A DNA stretch of 64,000 nt from Paractinoplanes aksuensis. Lineage in GTDB: Bacteria; Actinomycetota; Actinomycetes; Mycobacteriales; Micromonosporaceae. The stretch covers positions 62,001 to 126,000 of the forward strand of contig NZ_JAMYJR010000027.1 of NCBI RefSeq assembly GCF_024137025.1. Reading direction: 5' to 3'. The notes under the pieces are model-generated. The model ran no database searches. It worked only from the letters and a program-made list of their open reading frames with translations, and was not told the DNA's origin. Below are positions 9,201 through 17,880 of the stretch, piece by piece (positions within the stretch are counted from its first letter, which is position 1; every line of letters starts with the position of its first letter). A program made the position numbers and the translations under genes.

Positions 9201-12200
9201 TCGACTGGTCAGGTCCGGTGGTCTTGCTCGGCATCCCGGCGTCGGTGTACTCGTACTTGATGCTGTTCGAAACGCCCCCGGAGGCGGTGAACCCGGCGGT
9301 GACACTGCCCGACAGCGTGGGCACGGTGGTGTACTGCTGCAGCTCGGTGAGCTTGCCCCGGGCGTTGGTGATGCGGGTCGTGGCGATCCCGCCGGTGGGC
9401 GGGACCGTGGTGACCTTGTCGCCGGTGTGGGCGGTGCGCGTACGGAAGGTCTCGACGCCGTTGTGCTCGGCCGTGGTCTGGGTGACCCGGCCCATCGCGT
9501 CGTGGTCGATGACGGTGGTCGACGGGACCGACACCTGGGAGAGGTGGTCGGAGATGAGGCTGTCGCCGGGGCTGCCGTCGACGGCGTACGCGTCGTTGGT
9601 CAGCACGGTCCAGCCGTGCGAGTCGTACTGGACGTCGGAGACGATGGTGGCGCCGTTCTCACCGGTGCTCTGTGTCTCCAGCGGGCGCAGCATCGCGTCG
9701 TGCAGCACCTTGCTCGCGATGTAGGTGATCGGCGCGTCGGTCTTGTCGTTGTCGGCGAGCGTCTGGGTGGTGACCACGCTCGGCGCCGTGGACCGCAGCA
9801 GATACTCGTACTTCATGTTGGCCGGCGCCTTGGCTTCCCGACTCTTGTTGGGTAGCCATGCGCTGGTCAGCCGGCCCAGTCCGTCGTACTCGGCCGAGCT
9901 CAGGCCGCCGGCGATGTCGGTCTCGGCGATCGGCAGTTGCCGGGCCGGGGCCAGGGTCATCGTGGCGACCTGGCAGTCCTTGCTCGACACCGTGGCCGCG
10001 GAGCAGTCAGTGCCGGAGGTCACCTGAGTCACGGTGGTGAGCGTCTTGGGCAGCTCGCCCGTGCTCGGTGAGTACCGGGTGTGGACCGCTTGAGCCAGCC
10101 CGGTCGAGTTCGGCGTGCGGGTCACCGTCTTGGCCCGGCCGTACATGTCGTAGGCGGTCGAGCTGGTGTCCAGCCACTTGCTCACCGTGGTGCCGCTCGC
10201 CGTGGCGGCCGCTTTGACCAGCGTGGGGTTTCCGGCCGCGTCGTACAAGGTGCGGGCGTCCGAGATCAGCGTGCCCGACGGGGTCGCGCCGGCCGCCGCG
10301 CAGTCCTGATTCGTCTTGATCAGCTCGGACGGCAGCACGATTCCCGCCGTGCCACCGCCGATGATCGGGACGGTCAGGTCGACGTACTTGTTGAAGGTGC
10401 AGAGGGGGACGTTGCCGGTCGCACCGGTCTCACCCCGGTCGACCTGCTGGACCGCCATGCCGGTGGTGCTCTGGCCCAGCGTCGTGTTGTAGAAGGTGGC
10501 AACCTCGGTCCTGCGCCAGCCGTACGAGGCCTTCTGCCGGGTGAGAGTGCGCGACGGGACCACCATGTTGGCCTCGAGCGTGGGCAGCCCGGTGCGGGCC
10601 CGCGACGCGGTCGGGCCGATGATCTTCGGGACGCTGACCGTGGCCGACTCGGGTGTGCCGCCGACGCCGGTGTAGGTGACGGTCTCGAAGACCTGACCGG
10701 CCAGCTCGGGCGAGTCGGTGACCGACACCGTGCCGTCGGTGCTGCTCAGGGCGGGCACGCTGCGGGTCTTGCCGCCGGGCAGGACGTCGCCGTTCATGCC
10801 GAGGAAGTAGTACGTCTTGGTGAGGGTCTTCCGGTCGTACACCTCGGTCTTGTTGTTCTTGTGGAAGACCGACGTGTCGCCGGTGGTCACGTGCACCTCG
10901 GGGTAGCCCCGGAACTGGCCCCAGGTGCGGTTCTTCTTCTCGACCACCTCGTTGTCGTCGTAGTGCCAGCCCGGGTCACCCTCGTACGCGTACTCGGTGA
11001 CCAGCTTGGGCTGGGTTCCGTCCTGGTACTTGTTCCAGTTGTCGAGGGTGACGACCGACTTGACCGGGTGGGTGTAGAACCAGTCGATCAGCGGGCGAGG
11101 CTGCGCCTGCGGGGTCCAGTAGACGGGGAAGCAGCCGGTCTTGTTGGTCGACGCGAACGCCTGTGCCTTGGTGTCGTTCTCGTCGGCGAGGTCGCTGGCC
11201 GGCAGCCCGGAGCAGGTGGGCGTGTCGTACGTGACGACCGTTTCGGCGCCGGTCGCCGAGGTCACGTTGCCGATGCGGTTGTACCACATCTTCGGCAGGC
11301 CGGGCAGCGTGCCGACGCGGTTGAAGAGCTGCGCCGGGTTGAAGCTGACCGTTCCGCCGTCGGCGGTCGCGGTCGCCCCGCCCGACTTGTCGAGGCCGGT
11401 GTGCTTGATCGACTGCAGCCAGAGGGTCGGGGCGTGGTCGCCGCCGTCGGGCAGGGTCTGCGTCAGGTCGTACCGGTCGACCGGCGTCATCTCCCCGTCG
11501 ACCAGCACCTCGGTGACGATCGAGGCGAGGCGCCGGCGGGACCAGAAGCTCGGCGCGTGGTTGATGCAGTCCTTGCCGCTGGTGCAGTTCAGGTCGACCG
11601 GCACGTCGGGCCAGTACTCGGCGTGCTCGACGCCGAACTGGTCGCTCGCGCACGTGTTGCCGGCCGGCTCACCAGGGAAACAACGCTCAGTGGTGTTGAA
11701 GGTGATCTTGCCGGAGGGCGGGGCCGAGTAGACCGAGCCGGCGCGCAGGCCGTACTCGATCCGCTTCAGCGTTCCACCGCGCACGTACTCGACGGCGGTG
11801 TCCTTCATGTTCGCGCCGTAGAAGTTGGTTTCCTGGCCGTAGTAGTAGGCCATCGCGTTGCTGTTGCGGTCGACGACCAGGTCGAGCCCGAACCGGTAGC
11901 CGAGCTTGCACGAGGTGGCGGCGAACGAGCCGTCCGGGCAGGCCGCCACGCCGCCGTGCGCCTTGTACACCGGAACCGTACGGACGGACTTGGTCTCGTC
12001 CTTGCCCGAGGTCCAGCCGGGCAAGCGGTTGAGCCCGAAGTAGTACTGGACGCCGTTCTCGATGACCCGGAAGTACTCACCGTTCTTGGTCTCGTTGGTG
12101 GCGCCGGTCAAGCTTTCGATCTTTGTGGTGGCGCTGTCGTTCGCCGAGCGGAAGGTCTTCGTCTTGTCGTCGTAGACGATCTCGGTCGACGACCCGTTGA

Positions 12201-13215
12201 GCGAGAGGGTGAGGATCTGCCCGGCCCAGCACAGGTCGCCCGAGTGCTCCGGCGCGCCCGAGCCCTCGACGTCCTCACAGCTGCGGTAGGTGCGTTCGAT
12301 GAAGTTGTCCGGCGTGTTCCAGCCGTCGCCCACCCACGAGGATTGGTTGTTCGTGCCCAGCGTGCGGGCGTCCTGGGAGCTCGAGCTGTACGACAGGCTC
12401 AGCGCCGGGCTGCCACCGCCGACCGCCGACGGCACCGAGATCGGGTAGTTGTAGGTGAACGCGCCGGTGTTACCGCTGGTCGACCACGACCCGCCGGCCG
12501 AGAGGTCGGTGGCCTTGAAGTCGCCACTGCGGCCCGAGGCGTCCGGTTCGGCGGCGAGCACCGTGACCCCGGACGAGACCGAGGCCGAGGCCGCGAGCGG
12601 CGTGCCGGTCAGTGCGGGCAGCGGCGTCCGTACGCGGCACTGCTCGAGTTCGGGGGTGGTCAGCGCGCACGCGGGCAGCTGGACCAGGCGCAGCCGCGAC
12701 TCGTAGCCGCCGCCGTAGGCGTTGCGGAACGTCGACGGGTCGACCTCGACGTCGACCTGGCCGGCGGCGCCCGTGCCGCGCAGCGCGAACATCACGCCGC
12801 GGACCCCGGCGGCCTGGGCCGTCTTCTGGTCGACGGTCGTCACCCGTACCTGCTCGGGCGCGGAACCCTGGGCGCCACGCGCGACCGACACCGGCGACGA
12901 GCCGGCCCGGACCTTCGTCCGGCCGGTGAGCCGGACGGTGCTGTCCTGCGCGGCCGGCAGCGACGCGTTCGTGCCGACGGCGAACTTGGCGTACGTCTTC
13001 GCCGGGACCTTGGGCGCGGCGGCCTTCTTGCTGCGGTCGAGCTGGACGCGTTCGAGCGGCTTGGGCTCGGGCCAGTCCACACCCTTCGGGTCGGCAACCG
13101 CCGCCACCGGCGTCAAACCGATCAACGCGGGCCCGGCCGCGACCACGAGACCGAGCACAGCGAACCGGCGCCGGCGCGCCACCAATCGTGCGCCCCAGCG
13201 TTTTTTGGACAGCAT
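6214..13215 (-). CDS. RHS-repeat polymorphic toxin with HINT pretoxin domain
   Basis: 2333 residues. The ATG at 13215 has GGGGAG upstream. A Sec signal peptide (Arg-rich, hydrophobic 18-40, cleavage near AVA-DP at 41) is followed by an actinobacterial RHS N-terminal region (about 60-560), many YDxxGR-type RHS/YD repeats, and the RHS core ending YDPVLGRFISPDP and then THSDPSGL. A HINT domain follows (Cys2086, NSFSPDTEVLMADG, TTRDHPFW, HTYYVLAGGTPVLVHN at about 2219-2234). Last is a ~98-residue tip, 2236-2333, with RWHRSAAFVV and HSMFVKNGTINGVPIKP. RHS proteins form a shell around a C-terminal toxin; HINT is thought to release it. The toxin activity of the tip is not recognised. The downstream DUF2247-like gene is the likely antidote. 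Confidence 0.9.
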   Translation of the reverse strand: MLSKKRWGARLVARRRRFAVLGLVVAAGPALIGLTPVAAVADPKGVDWPEPKPLERVQLDRSKKAAAPKVPAKTYAKFAVGTNASLPAAQDSTVRLTGRTKVRAGSSPVSVARGAQGSAPEQVRVTTVDQKTAQAAGVRGVMFALRGTGAAGQVDVEVDPSTFRNAYGGGYESRLRLVQLPACALTTPELEQCRVRTPLPALTGTPLAASASVSSGVTVLAAEPDASGRSGDFKATDLSAGGSWSTSGNTGAFTYNYPISVPSAVGGGSPALSLSYSSSSQDARTLGTNNQSSWVGDGWNTPDNFIERTYRSCEDVEGSGAPEHSGDLCWAGQILTLSLNGSSTEIVYDDKTKTFRSANDSATTKIESLTGATNETKNGEYFRVIENGVQYYFGLNRLPGWTSGKDETKSVRTVPVYKAHGGVAACPDGSFAATSCKLGYRFGLDLVVDRNSNAMAYYYGQETNFYGANMKDTAVEYVRGGTLKRIEYGLRAGSVYSAPPSGKITFNTTERCFPGEPAGNTCASDQFGVEHAEYWPDVPVDLNCTSGKDCINHAPSFWSRRRLASIVTEVLVDGEMTPVDRYDLTQTLPDGGDHAPTLWLQSIKHTGLDKSGGATATADGGTVSFNPAQLFNRVGTLPGLPKMWYNRIGNVTSATGAETVVTYDTPTCSGLPASDLADENDTKAQAFASTNKTGCFPVYWTPQAQPRPLIDWFYTHPVKSVVTLDNWNKYQDGTQPKLVTEYAYEGDPGWHYDDNEVVEKKNRTWGQFRGYPEVHVTTGDTSVFHKNNKTEVYDRKTLTKTYYFLGMNGDVLPGGKTRSVPALSSTDGTVSVTDSPELAGQVFETVTYTGVGGTPESATVSVPKIIGPTASRARTGLPTLEANMVVPSRTLTRQKASYGWRRTEVATFYNTTLGQSTTGMAVQQVDRGETGATGNVPLCTFNKYVDLTVPIIGGGTAGIVLPSELIKTNQDCAAAGATPSGTLISDARTLYDAAGNPTLVKAAATASGTTVSKWLDTSSTAYDMYGRAKTVTRTPNSTGLAQAVHTRYSPSTGELPKTLTTVTQVTSGTDCSAATVSSKDCQVATMTLAPARQLPIAETDIAGGLSSAEYDGLGRLTSAWLPNKSREAKAPANMKYEYLLRSTAPSVVTTQTLADNDKTDAPITYIASKVLHDAMLRPLETQSTGENGATIVSDVQYDSHGWTVLTNDAYAVDGSPGDSLISDHLSQVSVPSTTVIDHDAMGRVTQTTAEHNGVETFRTRTAHTGDKVTTVPPTGGIATTRITNARGKLTELQQYTTVPTLSGSVTAGFTASGGVSNSIKYEYTDAGMPSKTTGPDQSTWVDTYDLLGRKTKHVDPDTGTSLTQYDDAGNPTLSKDGRGVQLSYTFDLLGRQLTGTKVSTKFQFASWTYDTLRIGSPTSSTRKVSGVEGGYTVEVAGYSKLGRSMGQKISLPSAEAPLPVSYETSFAYTPNNELLARQTDPAVAGLPEETITYGRGPLGTPTSTKGIEAYISGTIYTEFGQPSKVTLGPSTKQAEVMYEYDPYTLRRSGRTVSRAEGIGPVVDQTNYTYDDAGNPLSVTNKQTENGNPVTDTQCYRYDSLARLADAWTASGACPAANVLKPAAGGVASGTGSYWQSFTYDAIGSRRQLVDHSTTGGADVTTAYTLGCSTGCNGTGAQPHTLTETKGNADPTKFVYDVGGNLLTRTATSGKNQTLKWDDEGRLAEVATSNGTTKFVYDADGNQLIRRDPKRTSLFAGDTEVVIDTTAPAKPVSLGAVRTYSHGGAGPVAIRSTLPGGGAHYLISDSHNNATLTMDTSTQAVARQQFKPYGEDRANANPTAWPDMTRGYLGAPRNIDTGYTDVGARKYDPVLGRFISPDPILELTDPSQLGGYTYAGDNPITHSDPSGLRIDPTRPGCEEGNGGACGGKESPRRIDVVEDGNGGGTVGGVRVTNAQVKGNVYHFEKELDYAYDQYQRAWGSSWDNMDDDKKMLYMMNGACQGSAGYGSACSNIYANDVKNALNVRTVGNLIPGLNSKDLGEAILNSEGGAPASALISEGKVIKAATKVSASDAYEDLAAMAKGVGKACVRGNSFSPDTEVLMADGSTKPISEVREGDEVLATDPGTGETTAQQVTALHVNIDTALADLTVELADGRSATVHTTRDHPFWTPQRNQWTGAGLLDPGEDLTTTSPLTRPEVDDVRVFAGRQVMFDLTVEKVHTYYVLAGGTPVLVHNTDCLPTAGEAQDMVKAAEPVGSALKEDRWHRSAAFVVDDIAENGTVFRITGGDGVERTLVQMPGEVNDIPGRFEWILDGSNLTHSMFVKNGTINGVPIKP

Positions 13216-13356
13216 GCAGCAACTCCCCGTGACCGATCCGCGCCGGTCGATGTTCCGACCGGCGCGGACAGCGTACGAGGAGGCCTCTCGAGGGTCCTAC
13301 GTGGATGATCTATTTCACAACAACGGCAAACTCGCGCCGGGCGCTCTCCGGGAATC

Positions 13357-13563
13357 TCAGGTGCGCTTGCGCCGCCACGTCCAGAACACGTAGACGGCGC
13401 AGAGGATCAGCATGAGGACGGCGATGGCGGCCCAGGCCCCACGGGCGAAGGACTCGTCGGCCAGGAACGCACGGATTCCGGCGAAGACCGCGAGCGCCAG
13501 CGGACCCAGGCCGAACCACTCGGAATGGTCGGAGAAGGTGAGGTCTTTCAGCTCCTGCCGCAT
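13357..13563 (-). CDS. Small two-helix membrane protein
   Basis: 68 residues with two probable membrane helices (about 21-33 and 43-61) and a basic C-terminus WRRKRT. The ATG at 13563 is 9 bases downstream of the stop of the Y-family polymerase gene on the same strand, so the two may be co-transcribed. Short proteins with this layout are common and unassigned in actinomycetes. No function can be read from the sequence. Confidence 0.6.
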   Translation of the reverse strand: MRQELKDLTFSDHSEWFGLGPLALAVFAGIRAFLADESFARGAWAAIAVLMLILCAVYVFWTWRRKRT

Positions 13564-13572
13564 GCGGCCAGT

Positions 13573-14616
13573 CTAGAAGAGCGTGTTCTGGACACGATCG
13601 ACCGGAACCAGGGCCGTCAGCGTGACGCGGAGGCCGGCCAGCGGGGACGGATCGGCCCGGGCCAGCAGGGACCGGACGACCGCGGACCAGACCTGCGGGC
13701 TCGCGGTCGGGACCGGCTGCTTCCCCTTGAGGACCCGGGCCGGACCCTCGTCGTCCGGGCGCGTCGTGAGGGTCAGGCCGGACGCGAGGAGCCCGGCCCG
13801 CTCGGCGCGACGGCAGACCCGTTCGACGCACATCGCCGCCAGCTCGGCCGGGGTCCAGTCCGGCCGCTCGTAGCCTTTGGTCGACCCCTCCGACGAGAGA
13901 GTCGAACGATGCTCGACCGGGCGCACGACGGCGTCGTCGGATCCCTCGCGGATCGCCCGGAGCCGACGGGCCATCGCGGTGCCGCACAAACGCCGCAATG
14001 TGTCGTACGGAATATCGTCGAGCCCGCTCAGACCGGTGATGCCCAGCGATTCGAGACGCTCGACCGTACGGGCGCCGACGCCCCAGACGTCGCGCAACGG
14101 CAGCCCGGCCCGCAACTCGGCCTCCCGGCCGGGCCCGATGACGTGCAGCCCGTCGGGCTTCGCGGCCCGGGAGGCCAGCTTGGCCATGAGCTTGGTGCGC
14201 CCGACCCCGACGCTGACCGGGATCCGGAGCTCGGCCGCGGCGCGCCGCCGCACCTCACGACCGGCCGCGACCGCCTCCTCGGTGCTGCGCGCGCCGACGT
14301 CGAGGAAAGCCTCCTCCATCGAGCCGGGTTCGACCGCCCGGGCGCAGTCGCGGAAGAGGTCGAGCAGGGCGTCCCCGGCCTCCTCGACCTCACCCCGCGG
14401 CACATCGACGAGGATCAGCTCGGGACACTGCAGCAGCGCCTCTTGCGTGAGCACGCCGGACCGGACGCCACGGGCCCGAGCCGGATAGTTCGCGCTCGCA
14501 ATGATCACATGAGCGACGACGGCGACCGGAAGCGCGGCCAGCTGCGGCCGGCTCCGCAACACCACTGAGGCGAAGAAGGCATCAGCGTCGGCGTGCAGCA
14601 GCGGACCTCGATTCAC
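13573..14616 (-). CDS. DinB-like Y-family DNA polymerase homologue
   Basis: 347 residues from a GTG at 14616, where the Y-family N-terminus LLHADADAFFASV begins; the frame is open further upstream but only as non-coding sequence. Palm and fingers motifs are present: Asp10 and the ASANYPARARGVRSG loop, then VSVGVGRTKLMAKLASR (the usual GIGxxKxxAKxAS block), the helix-hairpin-helix at about 185-205, and a little-finger domain. Y-family enzymes copy damaged DNA. The catalytic pair, normally Asp-Glu in S(I/V)DEAYLDV, reads SMEEAFLDV here, so Asp is Glu101. A LexA-type box lies 8 bases upstream of the start, consistent with SOS induction. Activity is uncertain because of Glu101. Confidence 0.8.
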   Translation of the reverse strand: MNRGPLLHADADAFFASVVLRSRPQLAALPVAVVAHVIIASANYPARARGVRSGVLTQEALLQCPELILVDVPRGEVEEAGDALLDLFRDCARAVEPGSMEEAFLDVGARSTEEAVAAGREVRRRAAAELRIPVSVGVGRTKLMAKLASRAAKPDGLHVIGPGREAELRAGLPLRDVWGVGARTVERLESLGITGLSGLDDIPYDTLRRLCGTAMARRLRAIREGSDDAVVRPVEHRSTLSSEGSTKGYERPDWTPAELAAMCVERVCRRAERAGLLASGLTLTTRPDDEGPARVLKGKQPVPTASPQVWSAVVRSLLARADPSPLAGLRVTLTALVPVDRVQNTLF

Positions 14617-14623
14617 CCTGCGA

Positions 14624-14639
14624 TCGTACACATGTTCGA
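14624..14639 (-). promoter_or_regulatory. LexA/SOS box of the polymerase gene
   Basis: TCGTACACATGTTCGA differs at one position from the actinobacterial SOS box TCGAAC-N4-GTTCGA and lies 8 bases before the GTG of the DinB-like gene. LexA bound here would block the promoter; DNA damage would release it. Confidence 0.65.
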
Positions 14640-14720
14640 AATGCCCCGGCCACCGACTACCGCAATTCGCGCCTGGTCGGTGGGGCCGGCGGGACTCAAA
14701 TCCGTGACGCCGTGTACGCC

Positions 14721-15263
14721 ATGAAATGCAGCGGGCCGACCAAATCAATTGCCGACGCGGACCCGTCCGTGGCATGGGTGGCGGAGCGGACGGCCGGAGG
14801 CCGCAAGTCCGACCGGCGTGCCGTCGGCTGGTGGTCGACCGACCTCGTGCTGCTGTTCGCCGGGCCGGTCGTGGTGCTGCTCGTCCTCGGGCTGCTGATC
14901 CGGCCCGCCCGGTTCTGGCTGGTCGCACCGGCCGTCGTCATCGCGGTGATCGGCCTGGGCGCCGTGCTGGCCCTGCCGCGCTGGTGGTTCCGGGTGCACC
15001 GGTGGGAGGTCACCGACACCGCCGTCTACACGCGCACCGGCTGGTTCTGGCAGGAATGGCGGGTGGCGCCGCTGTCGCGCATCCAGACCGTGGACACCCG
15101 GCGCGGCCCGGTCGAGCAGCGCTTCGGTCTGGCCACAGTGGTCGTGACGACGGCGTCGGCCAGGGGGGCGGTGACCATGCCCGGTCTCGACCACGTCCAC
15201 GCCGAGCAGGTCGCCGAGCAGCTCACCGAGGCCACTCAGGCCATTCCCGGGGACGCCACGTGA
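14721..15263 (+). CDS. PH-domain membrane protein (YdbS-like)
   Basis: About 180 residues from the ATG at 14721 (a GTG at 14712 is the alternative). Two membrane helices (about 42-60 and 66-85) are followed by a bacterial PH domain (bPH2) with WEVTDTAVYTRTGWFWQEW, LSRIQTVDTRRGPVEQRFGL and a C-terminal helix. YdbS/YdbT pairs are common two-gene units of unknown function; in Bacillus they are linked to resistance to certain antimicrobial peptides. Its TGA overlaps the GTG of the next gene (GTGA). Confidence 0.8.
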   Translation: MKCSGPTKSIADADPSVAWVAERTAGGRKSDRRAVGWWSTDLVLLFAGPVVVLLVLGLLIRPARFWLVAPAVVIAVIGLGAVLALPRWWFRVHRWEVTDTAVYTRTGWFWQEWRVAPLSRIQTVDTRRGPVEQRFGLATVVVTTASARGAVTMPGLDHVHAEQVAEQLTEATQAIPGDAT

Positions 15264-16642
15264 GCTCCGAGTGGCAGCGGCTCGACCCGCGGGCCGTACC
15301 GGTGTCGGTGATCCTCATGCTCGGTGTCGCAGTGGCGGCCGGGGTGCCGTCGGCGATCGGCCTGTCCGACATCTCCGTCGCCGTCGCCCTGGGCTGGGTG
15401 CTGCCCGGCGCGGTGGTCGTCGTCGTGATCGGCACGGTCGCGGAGTGGCTGCGTCTGCGGTTCAGCCGCTACCGGGTCGGCCCCGATCGCGTCGAACTGC
15501 ACACCGGCATGTTCATCAAGAACCGGCGCTCGTTGCAGCGCAGCCGGATCCGCACGGTCGACGTCACCGCCAACCCCCTGCTGCGCATCTTCGGCCTCGT
15601 CTCGGTGCGCATCGGCACCGGCGAACATGCCGACAAGGGCACCGTACGCCTGAGCCCGGTCAGCCGGGCCACGGGCGATCAATTACGGCGTACGCTGCTC
15701 GACCGCCCCGCCGCAGCCGCCACCGCCGAGGGCACCCTGGCCGTGCTCGACCGGGGCTGGATCCGGTACGCGCCGCTGTCGTTCGTCGCCCCGCTGCTCG
15801 GCTTCTCCGCGGTCGGCGGGGCGCTGCAGGTGGCCGACTGGTTCGGCCTCTCCGGCAACCTCGTCGAGTGGACGATCGACCGGCTCAGCGGGCTCGGCCT
15901 GATCGGGGGCCTGGCCGTGCTGGTCGCGGCGGCACTGGTGCTCGGGGCCGTGGGCGCGCTCGGCCTGTGGGTCGAGATGTGGTGGAACTACAGGCTCGAC
16001 CGCGAGGCCGGCGGCACGCTACGGGTGCGACGCGGGCTGCTGACCACCCGCTCGATCTCCGTCGAGGAGGACAAGGCCCAGCACAGCACCCTGCTGCCAC
16101 CGGCCCCCGGGCCGCTGGCCCACCAGGTCGCGGCCGATGTCGTACGGGAACCGGTCTCCCCCACCGAGGCCGTGCACCTTTCCCCGCACCCGGTCGCGGC
16201 CCGCGGGCGCCGCCTGCGCTGGGCCCTGGGCGGGGTGCTGCTGGCCGAACTGCCGTTGCTCCTGCTCGGCCTGCTGCTCACCGACGTGCTGCTGCACCTG
16301 GCCTGGATCACCGCCCTGATCGCCGTGCCGGTGGCCGCGGCGCTGGCCGTGGACGCCTACCGCAGCCTGGGCCACGGCCTGCACGGCGACTACCTGGTGG
16401 CCCGCAGCGGCTCGGTGCGCCGCAGCACGGTCGCCCTGCAACGCCGCGGCATCATCGGCTGGACCGTACGCCAGTCCCTCTTCCAGCGCCGGGCCGACCT
16501 GGCCACCATCCGCGCCACCACCGCAGCCGGCTCAGGCGCCTACGCCATCCGCGACGTGGCCACCGGCACCGGCCTCGACGCGGCCGACGCCGCCACGCCC
16601 GGCCTGCTGACCCCGTTCCTGGATTTCGACGAATCGCGCTAG
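15260..16642 (+). CDS. PH-domain membrane protein (YdbT-like)
   Basis: 460 residues starting at a GTG that overlaps the YdbS-like stop by 4 nt. It has pairs of hydrophobic helices alternating with bPH2 domains. The first PH module shows YRVGPDRVELHTGMFIKNRR and IRTVDVTANPLLRIFGL; the last shows DYLVARSGSVRRSTVALQRR and VRQSLFQRRADLATIRATTA. The middle PH module appears shortened: after GLLTTRSISVEE the family normally continues for about 35-40 residues before the LLPPAP segment, but here only a few residues separate them. It forms a unit with the upstream gene and ends in a CTAG shared with the stop of the convergent MFS gene. Confidence 0.8.
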   Translation: MSSEWQRLDPRAVPVSVILMLGVAVAAGVPSAIGLSDISVAVALGWVLPGAVVVVVIGTVAEWLRLRFSRYRVGPDRVELHTGMFIKNRRSLQRSRIRTVDVTANPLLRIFGLVSVRIGTGEHADKGTVRLSPVSRATGDQLRRTLLDRPAAAATAEGTLAVLDRGWIRYAPLSFVAPLLGFSAVGGALQVADWFGLSGNLVEWTIDRLSGLGLIGGLAVLVAAALVLGAVGALGLWVEMWWNYRLDREAGGTLRVRRGLLTTRSISVEEDKAQHSTLLPPAPGPLAHQVAADVVREPVSPTEAVHLSPHPVAARGRRLRWALGGVLLAELPLLLLGLLLTDVLLHLAWITALIAVPVAAALAVDAYRSLGHGLHGDYLVARSGSVRRSTVALQRRGIIGWTVRQSLFQRRADLATIRATTAAGSGAYAIRDVATGTGLDAADAATPGLLTPFLDFDESR

Positions 16643-17877
16643 CAACCGCCTCGCGGGCGCGGGACCGCGGCAAGAGTGCCGGCGGCGACGATGCTGATCA
16701 CCGCCGCCACGAGAAACACCGGCCCGTAGCCGCCGGTCGTGCTGTGCAGGGCCGCGGCGGCCAACGGAGACGCCGCCTTGGCGATCGTCGTCGGGACCAC
16801 GAGGACGCCGGCGATGGTGGCATAGCGGCGGGTGTCGTAGCGCTCGGCCAGCAGGAGTGGTTTGGCGATGCTGCCGACGCCGAACCCGAGCCCGAACCCG
16901 ATGACGGCGATCACGGCGGCGGTCGCGTCCCGGCCGAACCAGGCGAGGCCCACCGCGGCGATGCCCTGCAGCAGGAAGATGGCCGCGACCACACTGGTGG
17001 TGCGGAAGCGGCGTTGCAGACCGGTGGCGACCAGGCGGCCGGTGACCGACAGAACGCCGAACAGCCCGGCGACGGTGGCGGCGAAGGCAGCGGAGTGACC
17101 CCAGTTGATCAGCGCCGCGACGAGCAGGACGCCGACCGCGGCGATGACGGCGGTGTGGGCGGTGAAGCTGACCGCCAGGAGCCAGAAGCCGCGGTCGGTC
17201 AGGACGGCTTCGAGGCGTCCGGGCGGCTCTTGAACTCGGGTTTCCGCCGCGGGGATCGGCGCCGCGCGAACGACGACGACGTGCAGCGGGACTGTCAGCA
17301 CGGCGTTGACGGCCGCGAGGATCAGCAAGGCTGTGCGCCAGTCGTACTGCTCGACGAGCCAGCCGGTCAGCGGCAGGAAGATGGTGCTGGCGAATCCGGC
17401 GACGACGGTCAGGGTGAGCAGCGCGGTGGAGCGTCGGTGCGGGCTGTGCCAGGCGATGATGACGGCGAATGCGGCCTCGTAGAGGCAGGTCGCCGAGGCG
17501 AGTCCTATGCCGATCTGCACGGCGTAGAGCTGCCACACACTGCCGACCTGTGACCAGGCGACCAGTAGCACGGCGCCGCCGATCGAGCCGAGAGTCATCA
17601 GGGCGCGGCCGCCGTGCCGGTCGAGCCACCGGCCGACGGGGATGGCCAGGGCGGCGGAGGCGAGCACGTTGGCGGTGAAGCTGCCGGTGATCGCGATGGT
17701 GGAGGCGCCCAGGTCGGTGGCGAGGGGGACGAGGAAGACGGCGAAGGCGTAGTAGAGGGTGCCGTAGCCGACGGTCTGGGTGACCGCGAGCGCGGCGACG
17801 ATCGCGGTGGCGCGGCGGGAGTCGAGCCGGTGGCTGCCGCCGGTCCGGTCGGCAGCCACCGTGCGGAAAGAGGCCAC
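16639..17877 (-). CDS. MFS permease of the arsenic island
   Basis: 412 residues with about 12 hydrophobic segments and the MFS loop 2-3 signature PVGRWLDRHGGR. The GTG start at 17877 is 3 bases after the stop of the flavoprotein gene, so the two are co-transcribed. No arsB or ACR3 efflux pump is visible in the island, so this permease may export an arsenic species produced or sensed by the flavoprotein; that role is inferred from position only. Several unrelated MFS proteins (ArsJ, ArsK) play such parts elsewhere, but I cannot assign this one to either. Confidence 0.75.
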   Translation of the reverse strand: MASFRTVAADRTGGSHRLDSRRATAIVAALAVTQTVGYGTLYYAFAVFLVPLATDLGASTIAITGSFTANVLASAALAIPVGRWLDRHGGRALMTLGSIGGAVLLVAWSQVGSVWQLYAVQIGIGLASATCLYEAAFAVIIAWHSPHRRSTALLTLTVVAGFASTIFLPLTGWLVEQYDWRTALLILAAVNAVLTVPLHVVVVRAAPIPAAETRVQEPPGRLEAVLTDRGFWLLAVSFTAHTAVIAAVGVLLVAALINWGHSAAFAATVAGLFGVLSVTGRLVATGLQRRFRTTSVVAAIFLLQGIAAVGLAWFGRDATAAVIAVIGFGLGFGVGSIAKPLLLAERYDTRRYATIAGVLVVPTTIAKAASPLAAAALHSTTGGYGPVFLVAAVISIVAAGTLAAVPRPRGGC

Positions 17878-17880
17878 GGG

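Noticed and set aside
10081..13308. A 1075-codon plus-strand frame opposite the RHS gene
   Set aside because: It is Arg/Val/Gly-rich with no domain motifs and lies antisense to a clear coding frame. Long antisense frames are expected at this GC content.
16639..16642. CTAG shared by the stops of the YdbT-like and MFS genes as a regulatory signal
   Set aside because: It is simply two TAG stops of convergent genes overlapping in a palindrome; no further structure surrounds it.
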